From Limimonas halophila (lineage in GTDB: Bacteria; Pseudomonadota; Alphaproteobacteria; Kiloniellales; Rhodovibrionaceae): a stretch of DNA of 64,000 nucleotides. The position numbers and the translations under genes were made by a program. Below the pieces are notes generated by a model that was given only the letters and a program-made list of their open reading frames with translations, was not told the origin of the DNA and ran no database searches. The number at the start of each line of letters is the position of its first letter. Position 1 is the first letter of the stretch. The stretch spans positions 124,001 to 188,000 of the forward strand of contig NZ_FNCE01000005.1 in NCBI RefSeq assembly GCF_900100655.1, in the 5' to 3' direction. Below are positions 15,757 to 23,917 of the stretch, in pieces.

Positions 15757-16692
15757 ATGAGCGAGCCCCCGGCCATCGCGGTGCGCGGCCTGCGCCACGG
15801 CTACGGCGGCGCGGCGGCGCTGGACGGCGTCTCCTTCGACGTGCCGGCGGGCGGCTTCCTGGCGCTGCTGGGCCGCAACGGCGCCGGCAAGACCACGCTG
15901 GTCAACGCCGTCTGCGCCCTGCTGCGGCCCGATGCCGGCGAGGTGACGGTTTACGGCCGCGACGCCCGCCGCGCCCCGCGCGCGGTGCGCCGCCAGTTCG
16001 GGCTGGTGTTCCAGGACCCCACCGTGGACGAGCGCCTGACCCTGCGGGAGAACCTGGCTATCCACGCGCGCCTCTACGGCGTGCCGCGCCGCGAGCGAGG
16101 CGACCGCATCCACGCCGCGCTGGCGCGCGTCGACCTCGCCGGGCGCGCCAACGAGCGGGCGGGCGCGCTCTCGCGCGGGCTGAAGCGGCGGCTGGAGATC
16201 GCCCGCGCCCTCGTCCACGGCCCGCGCGTGCTGGTGCTGGACGAGCCGACGGCGGGCCTGGACGCCGCCAGCCGCCGCGATCTGCGCGCGCTCGTAGGCG
16301 AGCTGCGCGCCCGCGACGCCGTCGCCGTGCTGCTGACCACCCACCTGATCGAGGAGGCCGAGGACGCGGACCGGATCGCCGTGCTCGACCGCGGGCGGCT
16401 GTGCGCGCTCGACACCCCGGGCGGGCTGCGGGCGCGCACGCCCGCACCGCCGTTGCGCCTGACCTTCGCCGACGCCGACGCCGCGAGTGCCGCCGCGAAC
16501 GCCCTGACGGTTCCCCGCCGGCGCGCGGGCGCGACGCTGTGGGTCCAAGCGGGCGACCGTTGTGCCCACCTGGCCGATCTGCTGAGCGATCCCGACGCGC
16601 GCGCCCAGGTGACGGGCGTGGAGCTGGCGCCGCCCACGCTGGAGGATGCCTTCCTGCACCTGACGGGCGGGACGGAAGAGCGGGATGCGTGA
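15757..16692 (+). CDS. ABC transporter ATPase of the PQQ locus
   Basis: This is a 311-aa ABC-2 type ATPase. It has Walker A GRNGAGKTT at about residue 42, Walker B VLVLDEPTAGLD, the H-loop LLTTHLIEEAE and a C-terminal extension of about 90 residues typical of drug/polysaccharide exporters. The signature reads LSRGLKRRLEIARA rather than the usual LSGGQ; I recall such a variant from ATPases near PQQ-dependent alcohol dehydrogenase systems but cannot confirm it here. The ATG at 15757 fits the family N terminus. It overlaps the permease gene by 8 bp and lies upstream of pqqA-E. It probably energises export of an unknown compound linked to PQQ-dependent oxidation. Confidence 0.9.
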   Translation: MSEPPAIAVRGLRHGYGGAAALDGVSFDVPAGGFLALLGRNGAGKTTLVNAVCALLRPDAGEVTVYGRDARRAPRAVRRQFGLVFQDPTVDERLTLRENLAIHARLYGVPRRERGDRIHAALARVDLAGRANERAGALSRGLKRRLEIARALVHGPRVLVLDEPTAGLDAASRRDLRALVGELRARDAVAVLLTTHLIEEAEDADRIAVLDRGRLCALDTPGGLRARTPAPPLRLTFADADAASAAANALTVPRRRAGATLWVQAGDRCAHLADLLSDPDARAQVTGVELAPPTLEDAFLHLTGGTEERDA

Positions 16693-17488
16693 CGCGCTCG
16701 CCACGCTGCGCGCCGATCTCGCCGCGATCCACGCGGTGTGGCTGCGCGAACTGCTGCGCATGGCGCGCGACCGCGGCCAGCTCGCGGGCGCGGTGAGCCG
16801 GCCGGTGCTCTGGGTGCTCATCTTCGGGCTGGGGCTGGCGCCCTATCTGGGCGCGGGCTTCGCGGGGGCGCCCGTGGGCTACGCCGCCTACGTCCTGCCC
16901 GCTGTGGTCGTGCTCAACATCCTCTACCCGGCGACCCAGGCTGCCCTGGCGACGGTGCAGGACCGCGAGGCCGGCTTCCTGCGCGAGCTGCTGGCGTCCC
17001 CGGCGCCGGCATGGGCGGTGATGACGGGCAAGCTGCTCGGCGGCGCCAGCGTGGCCGTGGGGCAGGGCCTGCTCGTGCTGGCGCTGGCGCCCGTCGTGGG
17101 CGTGGTGCCGAGCGTGGGCGGGGTGCTGGCGGCGCTGCTGCCCATGGCGGCGCTGGCGGTGGCCTTCGCCGCGCTCGCCCTGGCGCTGGCGGCGCGCATG
17201 CGCAGCGTCGTGGGCTTCGGCGTCTTCGCCAACACCCTGATCCTGCCGGCCTTCTTCCTGGCGGGCTCGATCTTTCCCCTGACCCCGCCGGCCGGGACGG
17301 CGGCGGCCGAGCTGCCCGGCTGGCTGACGGCCCTCGTCCACGTCAATCCGGTCACCTACGCCCTGGACGAGCTGCGCTGGGCGCTTTTGGGCTACCGCCA
17401 GCTCGACCCCGTCACGGCGCGCGCGGTCACGGCGGCCTTCGCCGCCGCGGCGACGGGGCTGGCGGCGGTCACGGCTTTCCGGCGGTGA
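16685..17488 (+). CDS. ABC-2 type permease of the PQQ locus
   Basis: This is a 267-aa inner-membrane permease with six hydrophobic segments and the ABC-2 domain layout. A cytoplasmic N terminus with WLRELLRMARDRGQL (coupling region) precedes the TM helices; NPVTYALDELRWALLG near the C terminus is typical of NodJ/DrrB-like permeases. It overlaps the ATPase gene by 8 bp, which means translational coupling. It ends 76 bp before pqqA. Its resemblance to the permeases found beside PQQ alcohol dehydrogenase genes is from memory of the family; its cargo is unknown. Confidence 0.9.
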   Translation: MRDALATLRADLAAIHAVWLRELLRMARDRGQLAGAVSRPVLWVLIFGLGLAPYLGAGFAGAPVGYAAYVLPAVVVLNILYPATQAALATVQDREAGFLRELLASPAPAWAVMTGKLLGGASVAVGQGLLVLALAPVVGVVPSVGGVLAALLPMAALAVAFAALALALAARMRSVVGFGVFANTLILPAFFLAGSIFPLTPPAGTAAAELPGWLTALVHVNPVTYALDELRWALLGYRQLDPVTARAVTAAFAAAATGLAAVTAFRR

Positions 17489-17491
17489 ATC

Positions 17492-17544
17492 GGCCCCGGC
17501 TTTACCGGCCGGGCCTCGTGGTCCAAACTTCCCGGTCGAACCAC
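17492..17544 (+). promoter_or_regulatory. Two stem-loops just upstream of pqqA
   Basis: CCGG (17496-17499) and CCGG (17505-17508), extended by GGCC on both sides with a bulge, form a first hairpin. GTGGT (17518-17522) and ACCAC (17540-17544) form a second. They lie between the permease stop and the pqqA start and could be an attenuator or an RNA-processing site that lets pqqA be made in excess. This is inference. Confidence 0.35.
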
Positions 17545-17564
17545 CACGGCGCGAGGTGACGCCC

Positions 17565-17690
17565 ATGACCGCTCAGCGCGAGTCCATCCCGACCCCGCCC
17601 CCGGCGAAGACCTGGACGGCGCCCACGGTGCGCGAGATCCCCGCGGGCATGGAGATCAACGCCTACATCTGCGCCGAGCGCGACCGCTAG
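17565..17690 (+). CDS. pqqA: PQQ precursor peptide PqqA
   Basis: This is a 41-aa ribosomal peptide from which PQQ is built. It contains the family core W17-T-A-P...EI..GMEINAY, with the invariant E30-x3-Y34 pair that PqqE cross-links and that becomes the quinone cofactor. The N-terminal extension (MTAQRESIPTPPPAKT) is longer than in the 23-24 aa classical peptides but is usual for many alphaproteobacteria. GAGGTGA lies just upstream of the ATG as a ribosome site. pqqB follows after 24 bp. The gene is short and easily missed; context plus the Glu/Tyr motif make it secure. Confidence 0.95.
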   Translation: MTAQRESIPTPPPAKTWTAPTVREIPAGMEINAYICAERDR

Positions 17691-17714
17691 CGCAGCCGGC
17701 CGCACCTCGGCGCC

Positions 17715-18641
17715 ATGCGCGCGATCGTCCTGGGCTCGGCCGCCGGTGGCGGCTTTCCGCAGTGGAACTGCGGGTGTGGCAATTGTGCGCGGGCGTGGCG
17801 GGGCGATCCCGACGCCGTGCCGCGCACGCAGTCGGCGCTCGCCGTCACCGCGGACGAGCGGCGCTGGCTGTTGCTCAACGCCTCGCCCGACCTGCGCCAG
17901 CAGATCCTGACCACACCGGCCCTGCACCCGCGCAGCGCGCCGCGCGGCTCGCCCATCGCCGCCGTGGCCGTGACCAACGCCGACGTCGACCACCTCGCCG
18001 GGCTGCTGACGCTGCGCGAGAGCCAGCCGCTGGCGCTCTACGGCACGGCGCGGGCGCACGCCGCGCTGACCGGCAGCCCGGTGTTCGAGGTGCTGGACCG
18101 CGCCACGGTGTCCCGCCGCGAGCTTCCCCTGGAGGCCACGACGCCCGTACACGACGCCGAGGGCGCGGGCATCGGCCTGTGGCTGACGGCCTTCGCCGTG
18201 CCGGGGAAGGTGGCGCGCTACCTGGAAACGGGCGACGACCCGGCGGCCCTGGCCGGGTCGCCCGGCGACACGATCGGCCTCGCGGTGGCCGACGCGGATG
18301 GGCGGCGCATGGTCTACATCCCCGGCTGCGCAGCGGTGGACCAGCGCGTGACGCGGCGCGTCGCGGGGGCCGAGGCGCTCTTTTTCGACGGCACGCTCTA
18401 CCGCGACGACGAGCTGATCCGCGCGGGCCTGGGCGCCAAGACGGGGGCGCGCATGGGGCACGTGCCCGTCGCCGGGCCGGGCGGCAGCATGGCGGCGCTG
18501 GCGGACGTGAAGGTGCGCCGGCGCGTCTACGTTCACGTCAACAATTCCAACCCCATGATCCGCGCCGACACGCCCGAGCGCGCCGAGGTCGAGGCGGCGG
18601 GCTGGACGGTCGCGTTCGACGGCCTGGAGGTGGCGGCATGA
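17715..18641 (+). CDS. pqqB: PQQ biosynthesis protein PqqB
   Basis: This is a 308-aa protein of the metallo-beta-lactamase fold that acts late in PQQ synthesis (an iron-dependent hydroxylase of the processed Glu-Tyr product). It shows the N-terminal GSAAGGGFPQWNCGCGNC, with the Cys cluster that binds a structural zinc in the family, and TNADVDHLAGLL in place of the usual HxHxDH. The end reads VHVNNSNPM, also a family hallmark. The start ATG lies 24 bp after pqqA, and its stop overlaps the pqqC start by 4 bp. Confidence 0.97.
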   Translation: MRAIVLGSAAGGGFPQWNCGCGNCARAWRGDPDAVPRTQSALAVTADERRWLLLNASPDLRQQILTTPALHPRSAPRGSPIAAVAVTNADVDHLAGLLTLRESQPLALYGTARAHAALTGSPVFEVLDRATVSRRELPLEATTPVHDAEGAGIGLWLTAFAVPGKVARYLETGDDPAALAGSPGDTIGLAVADADGRRMVYIPGCAAVDQRVTRRVAGAEALFFDGTLYRDDELIRAGLGAKTGARMGHVPVAGPGGSMAALADVKVRRRVYVHVNNSNPMIRADTPERAEVEAAGWTVAFDGLEVAA

Positions 18642-19408
18642 TCCGGGGCGAGCCGCTGCCCGATCCCGCCGCCGAGGGGACGGCGCTGACGCCCGACGGC
18701 CTGGCGGCGGCGCTGCGCGCGGTGGGTGAGGCGCGCTACCACAGCCATCACCCCTTCCACCACCTGCTGCACGGCGGCGAGCTGACGAAGGGGCAGGTGC
18801 AGGCCTGGGCGCTCAACCGCTACTGCTACCAGGCCGCCATCCCGCGCAAGGACGCCGCCCTGATCGCGCGCTGCGACGACCCCGCGCTGCGCCGCGAATG
18901 GCGCCGCCGCCTCGCCGACCACGACGGGGACGGGCCGGGCGAGGGCGGGGTGGACCGCTGGCTCGCGCTGGCCACCGACCTGGGCCTCGACGCGGCCACG
19001 GTGCGCGGCCAGCAGCAGGCCCTGCCCGCCACCCGCTTCGCCTGCGAGGCCTATGTGCGCTTCGTCGCCGAGCGCTCGCTGGTGGAAGCCATCGCCTCCT
19101 CGCTGACGGAGCTGTTCGCGCCCCAGATCATCTCCCAGCGCGTCCACGGCATGCTGGCGAACTATTCCTTCGTCTCCGAGGCCACGCTCGCCTACTTCAC
19201 CCCGCGCCTGACCCAGGCGCCGCGCGACGCCGAGCACGCCCTGGACTGGGTGTGCGAGCACGCGCGCACGCCCGAGCAGCAGTCCGCGGCCATCGCCGCG
19301 CTGGCGTTCAAGTGCGACGTGCTCTGGGCCATGCTGGACGCGCTGCACCACGCCTACGTCGCGCCGGGCCACGTGCCGCCCGGCGCCTTCGTGCCGGAGG
19401 ACGCGTGA
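18638..19408 (+). CDS. pqqC: Pyrroloquinoline-quinone synthase PqqC
   Basis: This is a 256-aa cofactor-free oxidase that carries out the last ring closure and eight-electron oxidation to PQQ. The helical-bundle motifs are clear: YHSHHPFHHLLHGGELTKGQ near residue 33, NRYCYQAAIPRKDA, the acidic DHDGDG segment, and RFVAERSLVEAIASSLTELFAP with the active-site region. The ATG at 18638 overlaps the pqqB stop and gives the normal family length. It overlaps pqqD by 4 bp (GTGA). Confidence 0.97.
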   Translation: MIRGEPLPDPAAEGTALTPDGLAAALRAVGEARYHSHHPFHHLLHGGELTKGQVQAWALNRYCYQAAIPRKDAALIARCDDPALRREWRRRLADHDGDGPGEGGVDRWLALATDLGLDAATVRGQQQALPATRFACEAYVRFVAERSLVEAIASSLTELFAPQIISQRVHGMLANYSFVSEATLAYFTPRLTQAPRDAEHALDWVCEHARTPEQQSAAIAALAFKCDVLWAMLDALHHAYVAPGHVPPGAFVPEDA

Positions 19409-19686
19409 GCGCCGGGCTCACCCGCGCGAGCGTGCCGCGCTTGGCGGCGGGCGTGCGCCTTCAGCACAGCCGCGCGCGCGGCGGCACGGTGCTGCTGGCG
19501 CCCGAGCGGGTGTTCACGCCCGATGCCGTCGCCGTCGAGGTGCTGGAGCTGCTGGACGGCGCGCGCAGCGTGGCGGACGTGGCGGCGGTGCTGGCGGCGA
19601 GCTACGACGCCGATGCGGCGACGATCGAGCGCGATGTCCTGGCGCTGCTCGCCGATCTGGCGGACAAGGGGGTGATCGCGGCATGA
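19405..19686 (+). CDS. pqqD: PqqA-binding chaperone PqqD
   Basis: This is a 93-aa winged-helix-like peptide chaperone (RiPP recognition element) that presents PqqA to the radical SAM enzyme PqqE. Recognisable elements are PRLAAGVRLQHSRARG at the start, LLAPERVFTPDAVAVEVLELLDG and ADVAAVLAASYDAD. Translation starts at a GTG that overlaps the pqqC stop (GTGA), and its own stop overlaps the pqqE ATG. It is thus tightly coupled to its partner enzyme. Confidence 0.95.
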   Translation: MSAGLTRASVPRLAAGVRLQHSRARGGTVLLAPERVFTPDAVAVEVLELLDGARSVADVAAVLAASYDADAATIERDVLALLADLADKGVIAA

Positions 19687-20804
19687 GCGCGCCCGGCCCG
19701 CCCCTCGGCCTGCTGGCGGAGCTGACGCACCGCTGCCCGCTGGCCTGTCCCTACTGCTCCAACCCGCTGGAGCTGGCGCGGGCGAGCCGGGAGCTGGACC
19801 CGGACACCTGGCTGCGCGCCCTCGACGAAGCGGCGGCGCTGGGCGTGCTGCAGATTCACCTTTCCGGCGGCGAGCCCGTCGCCCGCCGCGATCTGGAAGC
19901 CATCACGGCCCGCGCCCGCGCGCATGGCATCTACACCAACCTCATCACCTCGGGCGTGCTGCTGGACGCGGCGCGGGTGCGCACGCTGGCCGAGGCGGGG
20001 CTGGAACACGTGCAGCTCTCCATTCAGGACGCCGACCCCGCCACCGCCGACCGCATCGGCGGCCACGCGGGCGGCCACGCCGCCAAGCGCGCCGCCGCCG
20101 AGCACATCCGCGCGGCCGGGCTGCCGCTGACGGTGAATGCCGTGCTCCACCGCCGGAACCTGGACAACCTGCCCGCGATCATCGACGAAGCCGCGGCGAT
20201 GGGCGCCGCGCGCCTGGAGGTCGCGCACACGCAGTACCACGGCTGGGCGCTCGCCAACCGGGCGGCGCTCATGCCCACGCGGGCGCAGGTCGATTTCGCC
20301 GATCGCGCCGTGGCCGCGGCGCGCGAGCGCTGGGCCGGCCGCATGGCGATCGACTACGTCACCCCCGACTACCACGCCAGCCGCCCCAAGGCCTGCATGG
20401 GCGGCTGGGGGCGGCGCTTCATCACCGTGGCGCCCGACGGCACCGTGCTGCCCTGCCACGCCGCCGCCGAGCTGCCCGGCACGACGGGCGAGCGCCTGAC
20501 CGACAAACCGCTCGCGGCCATCTGGGCGCACGGCGCCGATTTCGAGCGCTTCCGGGGGACGGCCTGGATGCCGGAGCCGTGCCGCTCGTGCGAGCGCCGC
20601 GAGGTGGATTTCGGCGGCTGCCGCTGCCAGGCCTTCGCGCTTACCGGCGATCCCGCCGCCACCGACCCCGTGTGCGAATTGTCCCCGCACCACGACCGCG
20701 TGGCCGCGCTTGCGGAGGCGCCCGACGCGCCGCCGCCCTTCACGCCGCGCCGGCCGGGCAACCACCCCGCCTCCGCCAACCAGCCGGAAGAGGAAACGCC
20801 ATGA
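19683..20804 (+). CDS. pqqE: Radical SAM/SPASM enzyme PqqE
   Basis: This is a 373-aa radical SAM enzyme that forms the C-C bond between Glu and Tyr of PqqA. The radical SAM cluster is C18-x3-C22-x2-C25 (CPLACPYC), followed by HLSGGEPVARRD for SAM binding. SPASM-domain cysteines appear in KACMGGWG, VLPCHAA, EPCRSCERREVDFGGCRCQ and PVCELS. The C-terminal tail is Pro-rich. It overlaps pqqD and the sugar dehydrogenase gene by 4 bp on either side, so the cofactor pathway and a user enzyme are translated in one chain. Confidence 0.97.
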   Translation: MSAPGPPLGLLAELTHRCPLACPYCSNPLELARASRELDPDTWLRALDEAAALGVLQIHLSGGEPVARRDLEAITARARAHGIYTNLITSGVLLDAARVRTLAEAGLEHVQLSIQDADPATADRIGGHAGGHAAKRAAAEHIRAAGLPLTVNAVLHRRNLDNLPAIIDEAAAMGAARLEVAHTQYHGWALANRAALMPTRAQVDFADRAVAAARERWAGRMAIDYVTPDYHASRPKACMGGWGRRFITVAPDGTVLPCHAAAELPGTTGERLTDKPLAAIWAHGADFERFRGTAWMPEPCRSCERREVDFGGCRCQAFALTGDPAATDPVCELSPHHDRVAALAEAPDAPPPFTPRRPGNHPASANQPEEETP

Positions 20805-21949
20805 TCCGTTTCATGCTTGTCGGCACCGCGACCGCGGCCCTGGTCGCCGCGGTCACGCTCCCGCAGCCCGCGCCGGCCGCGCAGAGCTTCGAAAGCGAGC
20901 AGGCCACGCTTGAGCTGGAAACCGTGGCCGACGGCCTCGAACACCCGTGGGGCCTGGCCTTCCTGCCCGACGGCCGCATGCTGGTGACGGAGCGGCCGGG
21001 CCGCTTGCGCGTGGTGGACCGGGACGGTGGCGTTTCCGAACCGGTTTCGGGCGTGCCCGAGGTCTACGCGTCCGGCCAGGGCGGACTGCTCGACGTCATC
21101 CTCGGCCCGGACCACGCGGAAACCAAGCGCATCTACTTCTCCTACGCCGAGCCGGGCGAGGGCGGCGCCGGCACGGCCGTGGCGCGCGCGAGGCTCGACC
21201 TCGACGCGCTGGCGCTCAGGGACGTGGAGGTGATCTTCCGCCAGCAGCCCAAGACGCGCGGCGGGCGGCACTTCGGCTCGCGGCTGGTGTTCAAGCCGGA
21301 CGGCACGCTCTTCATCACCATCGGCGACCGCGCCGAGCGCGAGCGCGCTCAGAACCTGACCATCAACCGCGCCCAGGTGATCCGCATCCGGCCCGACGGC
21401 GGCATCCCGCGCGACAACCCCTTCGTCGGGGTCGAGGGACGGCTGCCGGAGGTCTGGTCCTACGGCCACCGCAACGCCCAGGGCGCGGCGCTGCACCCGG
21501 ACAGCCAAAAGCTCTGGATCCACGAGCACGCGGCCCAGGGCGGCGACGAGGTCAACATCCCCGAAGCGGGGAAGAACTACGGCTGGCCCACGATCCACTA
21601 CGGCGAGGACTACGGCGGCGGTCAGTTCGGCGAGGGGACAAAGAAGGCCGGCTTCGAACAGCCCATCTACTACTGGGACCCCTCGATCGCGCCCTCCGGC
21701 ATGGACTTCTACACCTCGGACAAGGTGCCGGCGTGGACGGGCGACCTCTTCGTCGGCGCGCTCGCCTTCCGCATGCTGGTGCGCCTCGACGTCGAGCAGG
21801 GCCGCATCATCCACGAGGAGCGGCTGCTGGAAGACGTGGACGAGCGCATCCGCGCCGTCGACCAGGGGCCGGACGGCAGCCTCTACCTCCTCACCGACGC
21901 GCCCGACGGCCGCGTCTTGCGCCTGACGCCGGCCCCCAAGGAATGGTGA
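20801..21949 (+). CDS. Periplasmic PQQ-type aldose sugar dehydrogenase
   Basis: This is a 382-aa secreted six-bladed beta-propeller of the YliI/soluble glucose dehydrogenase family, which oxidises sugars with PQQ. A signal peptide (residues 1-26, ending PAPAAQ) is followed by HPWGLAFLPDGRMLVTERPG, the family's first blade. GGRHFGSRLVFKPDGTLFIT, YGHRNAQGAALHP and EHAAQGGDEVN carry the His/Arg residues that contact PQQ in relatives; NYGWP follows. The ATG overlaps the pqqE stop by 4 bp, so this is the terminal gene of the PQQ operon and the only PQQ enzyme in the window. The sugar acted on is not known. Confidence 0.94.
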   Translation: MIRFMLVGTATAALVAAVTLPQPAPAAQSFESEQATLELETVADGLEHPWGLAFLPDGRMLVTERPGRLRVVDRDGGVSEPVSGVPEVYASGQGGLLDVILGPDHAETKRIYFSYAEPGEGGAGTAVARARLDLDALALRDVEVIFRQQPKTRGGRHFGSRLVFKPDGTLFITIGDRAERERAQNLTINRAQVIRIRPDGGIPRDNPFVGVEGRLPEVWSYGHRNAQGAALHPDSQKLWIHEHAAQGGDEVNIPEAGKNYGWPTIHYGEDYGGGQFGEGTKKAGFEQPIYYWDPSIAPSGMDFYTSDKVPAWTGDLFVGALAFRMLVRLDVEQGRIIHEERLLEDVDERIRAVDQGPDGSLYLLTDAPDGRVLRLTPAPKEW

Positions 21950-21977
21950 GGCTGGGACGCCGAAGAAGTGATGAGGC

Positions 21978-22054
21978 TGGTGTCCCCGGTAGGACTCGAA
22001 CCTACGACCTGCTGCTTAGGAGGCAGCCGCTCTATCCTGCTGAGCTACGGGGAC
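21978..22054 (-). tRNA. tRNA-Arg (anticodon CCT)
   Basis: Read on the minus strand, the sequence starts GTCCCCG and ends CGGGGAC-A-CCA, making a full 7-bp acceptor stem with an encoded CCA. The anticodon stem GCTGC/GCAGC encloses CTCCTAA, so the anticodon is CCT (codon AGG). D-loop and T-arm (GTAGG-TTCGAGT-CCTAC) are normal. It sits 62 bp after the prolyl iminopeptidase gene on the same strand. Confidence 0.97.
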
Positions 22055-22116
22055 ACGGGCGGCCAGCGCACGCATCCGGTTTGTAGCACGCCGCGCCCGC
22101 GTGGACCAGAAGCGGG

Positions 22117-23073
22117 TCAGGGCACATACCGAAAGCCGTCGGTCGCCGCCACGAGCGCACGGCGCGTGCCCGGCTCCATGGCGGAATGGCCGGCGTCCGG
22201 CACCACGGTGAAGCTGGCGGCGGGCCAAGCGCGGTGCAGTTGGTGCGCCGTCGCCATGGGGCACACCATGTCGTAGCGGCCCTGGACGATCGCGCCGGGC
22301 AGATCGCGGATGGCGGCCATGCCGTCCAGCAATTGCCTCTCGTCCAGGAACGCGCCGTTGGCGAAGTAGTGCGCTTCCAGCCGCGCCAGGGCAAGCGCCA
22401 GACGGTCGCGCGTGAACGCGGCCACAGTGTCCGGGCTCGGCAGCAGGGTGGAGCACGCCGCCTCGTACCCGGCCCAGGCGCGCGCGGCGGGCATGTGCAC
22501 GCTCGGGTCGGGGTCCATCAGGCGGCGGTGATAGGCCGTCAGCAGGTCGCCGCGCTCGGCCGCCGGGATGAAGTCCGCAAACCGCTGCCAGACCTCCGGA
22601 AACACCATGCGGATGCCGTTGAGAAACCAATCGATCTCGTGCGCCCGCCCCAGGAAGATGCCGCGCACGACCAGCGCGCGCACGCGATCCGGATGGGCCT
22701 GGGCGTAGGCCAGCGCCAGCGTCGCGCCCCAGGAGCCGCCGAACACCAGCCAGCGCTCGATCCCCAGGTGTGCGCGCAGGCGCTCGATGTCGGCGACGAG
22801 GTGGGCAGTGGTGTTGGCGCGCGTCTCCCCCAGTGGGGTCGAGCGCCCCGCACCGCGCTGGTCGAACAGCACGATGCGGTAGGCGTCCGGGTCGAAGAAG
22901 CGGCGATGGTCCGGGGCCACGCCCGCCCCCGGCCCGCCGTGCAGATACACCGCCGGTGTGCCGTCGGGCCGCCCCGCCTCTTCCCAATACAGCGTGTGCG
23001 TGGCATCGACGCGGAGGGTGCCGCTGCGCGCGGCCCTGACCGGCGGGTAGAGGTCGCGCATCCGGGGCGTCAT
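22117..23073 (-). CDS. pip: Prolyl iminopeptidase
   Basis: This is a 318-aa alpha/beta-hydrolase that removes N-terminal proline from peptides in the cytosol. Family signatures are LHGGPGAGVAPDHRRFFDP (oxyanion HGGPG), DQRGAGRSTP, the nucleophile elbow GGSWGATLALAYA, WAGYEAACSTL and RYDMVCP with the catalytic Asp; GHS near the C terminus gives the His. The ATG at 23073 is used; an ATG four codons later is possible. It is divergent from the nuclease-like gene with only 34 bp between starts, so the promoters overlap. Confidence 0.95.
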   Translation of the reverse strand: MTPRMRDLYPPVRAARSGTLRVDATHTLYWEEAGRPDGTPAVYLHGGPGAGVAPDHRRFFDPDAYRIVLFDQRGAGRSTPLGETRANTTAHLVADIERLRAHLGIERWLVFGGSWGATLALAYAQAHPDRVRALVVRGIFLGRAHEIDWFLNGIRMVFPEVWQRFADFIPAAERGDLLTAYHRRLMDPDPSVHMPAARAWAGYEAACSTLLPSPDTVAAFTRDRLALALARLEAHYFANGAFLDERQLLDGMAAIRDLPGAIVQGRYDMVCPMATAHQLHRAWPAASFTVVPDAGHSAMEPGTRRALVAATDGFRYVP

Positions 23074-23107
23074 CGCCGTCTCCCGAAGCAGAGCCAAGAG
23101 GCCGCGC

Positions 23108-23917
23108 ATGTCCGCCGCCGTCCGCCGCCGCCGTGTCCGGCTCGCCGCGCTCGCCGCCATCCTCGTGCTCACCGGGCCGGCCGCGAAGGCGGCGGACCTG
23201 CCGGCCGCGCTCGCCGACGGCGGCACGGGGCGCGTGGCCGAGGTGATCGACGGCGACACCGTCCACCTCGCCGACGGGCGGAGCATCCGCCTCGTCGGCA
23301 TTCAGGCCCCCGAACTCAACCCCGGTCAAGCGGACGTGCCCGCACAACCCCACGCCCGCCAAGCTCGCCGGGCGCTGGTGGACCTGGCGGCCGGTGCGCG
23401 CGTGCACCTGGGCTACGGCGGGCGGCGGCGCGACCGCCACGGCCGCTACCTCGCCCATCTGTATCTTCGCGACGGCACCTGGCTGCAAGGCGAACTGGTG
23501 CGCCGCGGCGCCGCACGCGTGTACAGTTTCGCCGACAACACCGCGCTGGTGGACCGGCTGTTGCGCCTGGAACAGCAAGCGCGCCGGGCGGACCGCGGCC
23601 TGTGGGCCCTGGACCGCTACCGCGTGCGCTCGCGCGCCGGCACGCACGAGGCGGTGGGAAGCTGGCAGATCGTCGAGGCGCGCGTGCGCCGGGCGGAGGT
23701 GGTAGATCGCCGGGTGTACCTCAATTTCGGGCGTGACTGGCGCACCGACTTCACGGTCACAATTCCGCCCGAGGCGCGCGCCGCTTTCGACGCGGCGGGC
23801 CTGACGGCCCGGCGGCTGGAAGGGCGGCGCATCCGGGTGCGGGGCTGGATCGAGTCCTACAACGGCCCCCAGATCGAGGTCTCGCATCCTGAACAGATCG
23901 AGGTGATCGGCAAATGA
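23108..23917 (+). CDS. Secreted thermonuclease-like (SNase) protein
   Basis: This is a 269-aa protein with a signal peptide (residues 1-28, RRRRVRLAALAAILVLTG) and a staphylococcal-nuclease fold at about 40-160. The core motifs are VIDGDTVHL, RLVGIQAPEL (position of the catalytic Glu) and DRHGRYLAHLYL (catalytic Arg). The C-terminal 100 residues look like an OB-type extension (RIRVRGWIESYNGPQIEVSHPEQIEV) seen in proteobacterial relatives. It probably acts on nucleic acid in the periplasm. It overlaps the M48 protease gene by 4 bp, so the two are co-translated. Confidence 0.9.
   Translation: MSAAVRRRRVRLAALAAILVLTGPAAKAADLPAALADGGTGRVAEVIDGDTVHLADGRSIRLVGIQAPELNPGQADVPAQPHARQARRALVDLAAGARVHLGYGGRRRDRHGRYLAHLYLRDGTWLQGELVRRGAARVYSFADNTALVDRLLRLEQQARRADRGLWALDRYRVRSRAGTHEAVGSWQIVEARVRRAEVVDRRVYLNFGRDWRTDFTVTIPPEARAAFDAAGLTARRLEGRRIRVRGWIESYNGPQIEVSHPEQIEVIGK

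Noticed and set aside
11304-16796. An 1830-aa open frame on the plus strand over the RND operon
   Set aside because: It is a shadow of the efflux genes and the ABC ATPase gene, with no recognisable motif in its translation.
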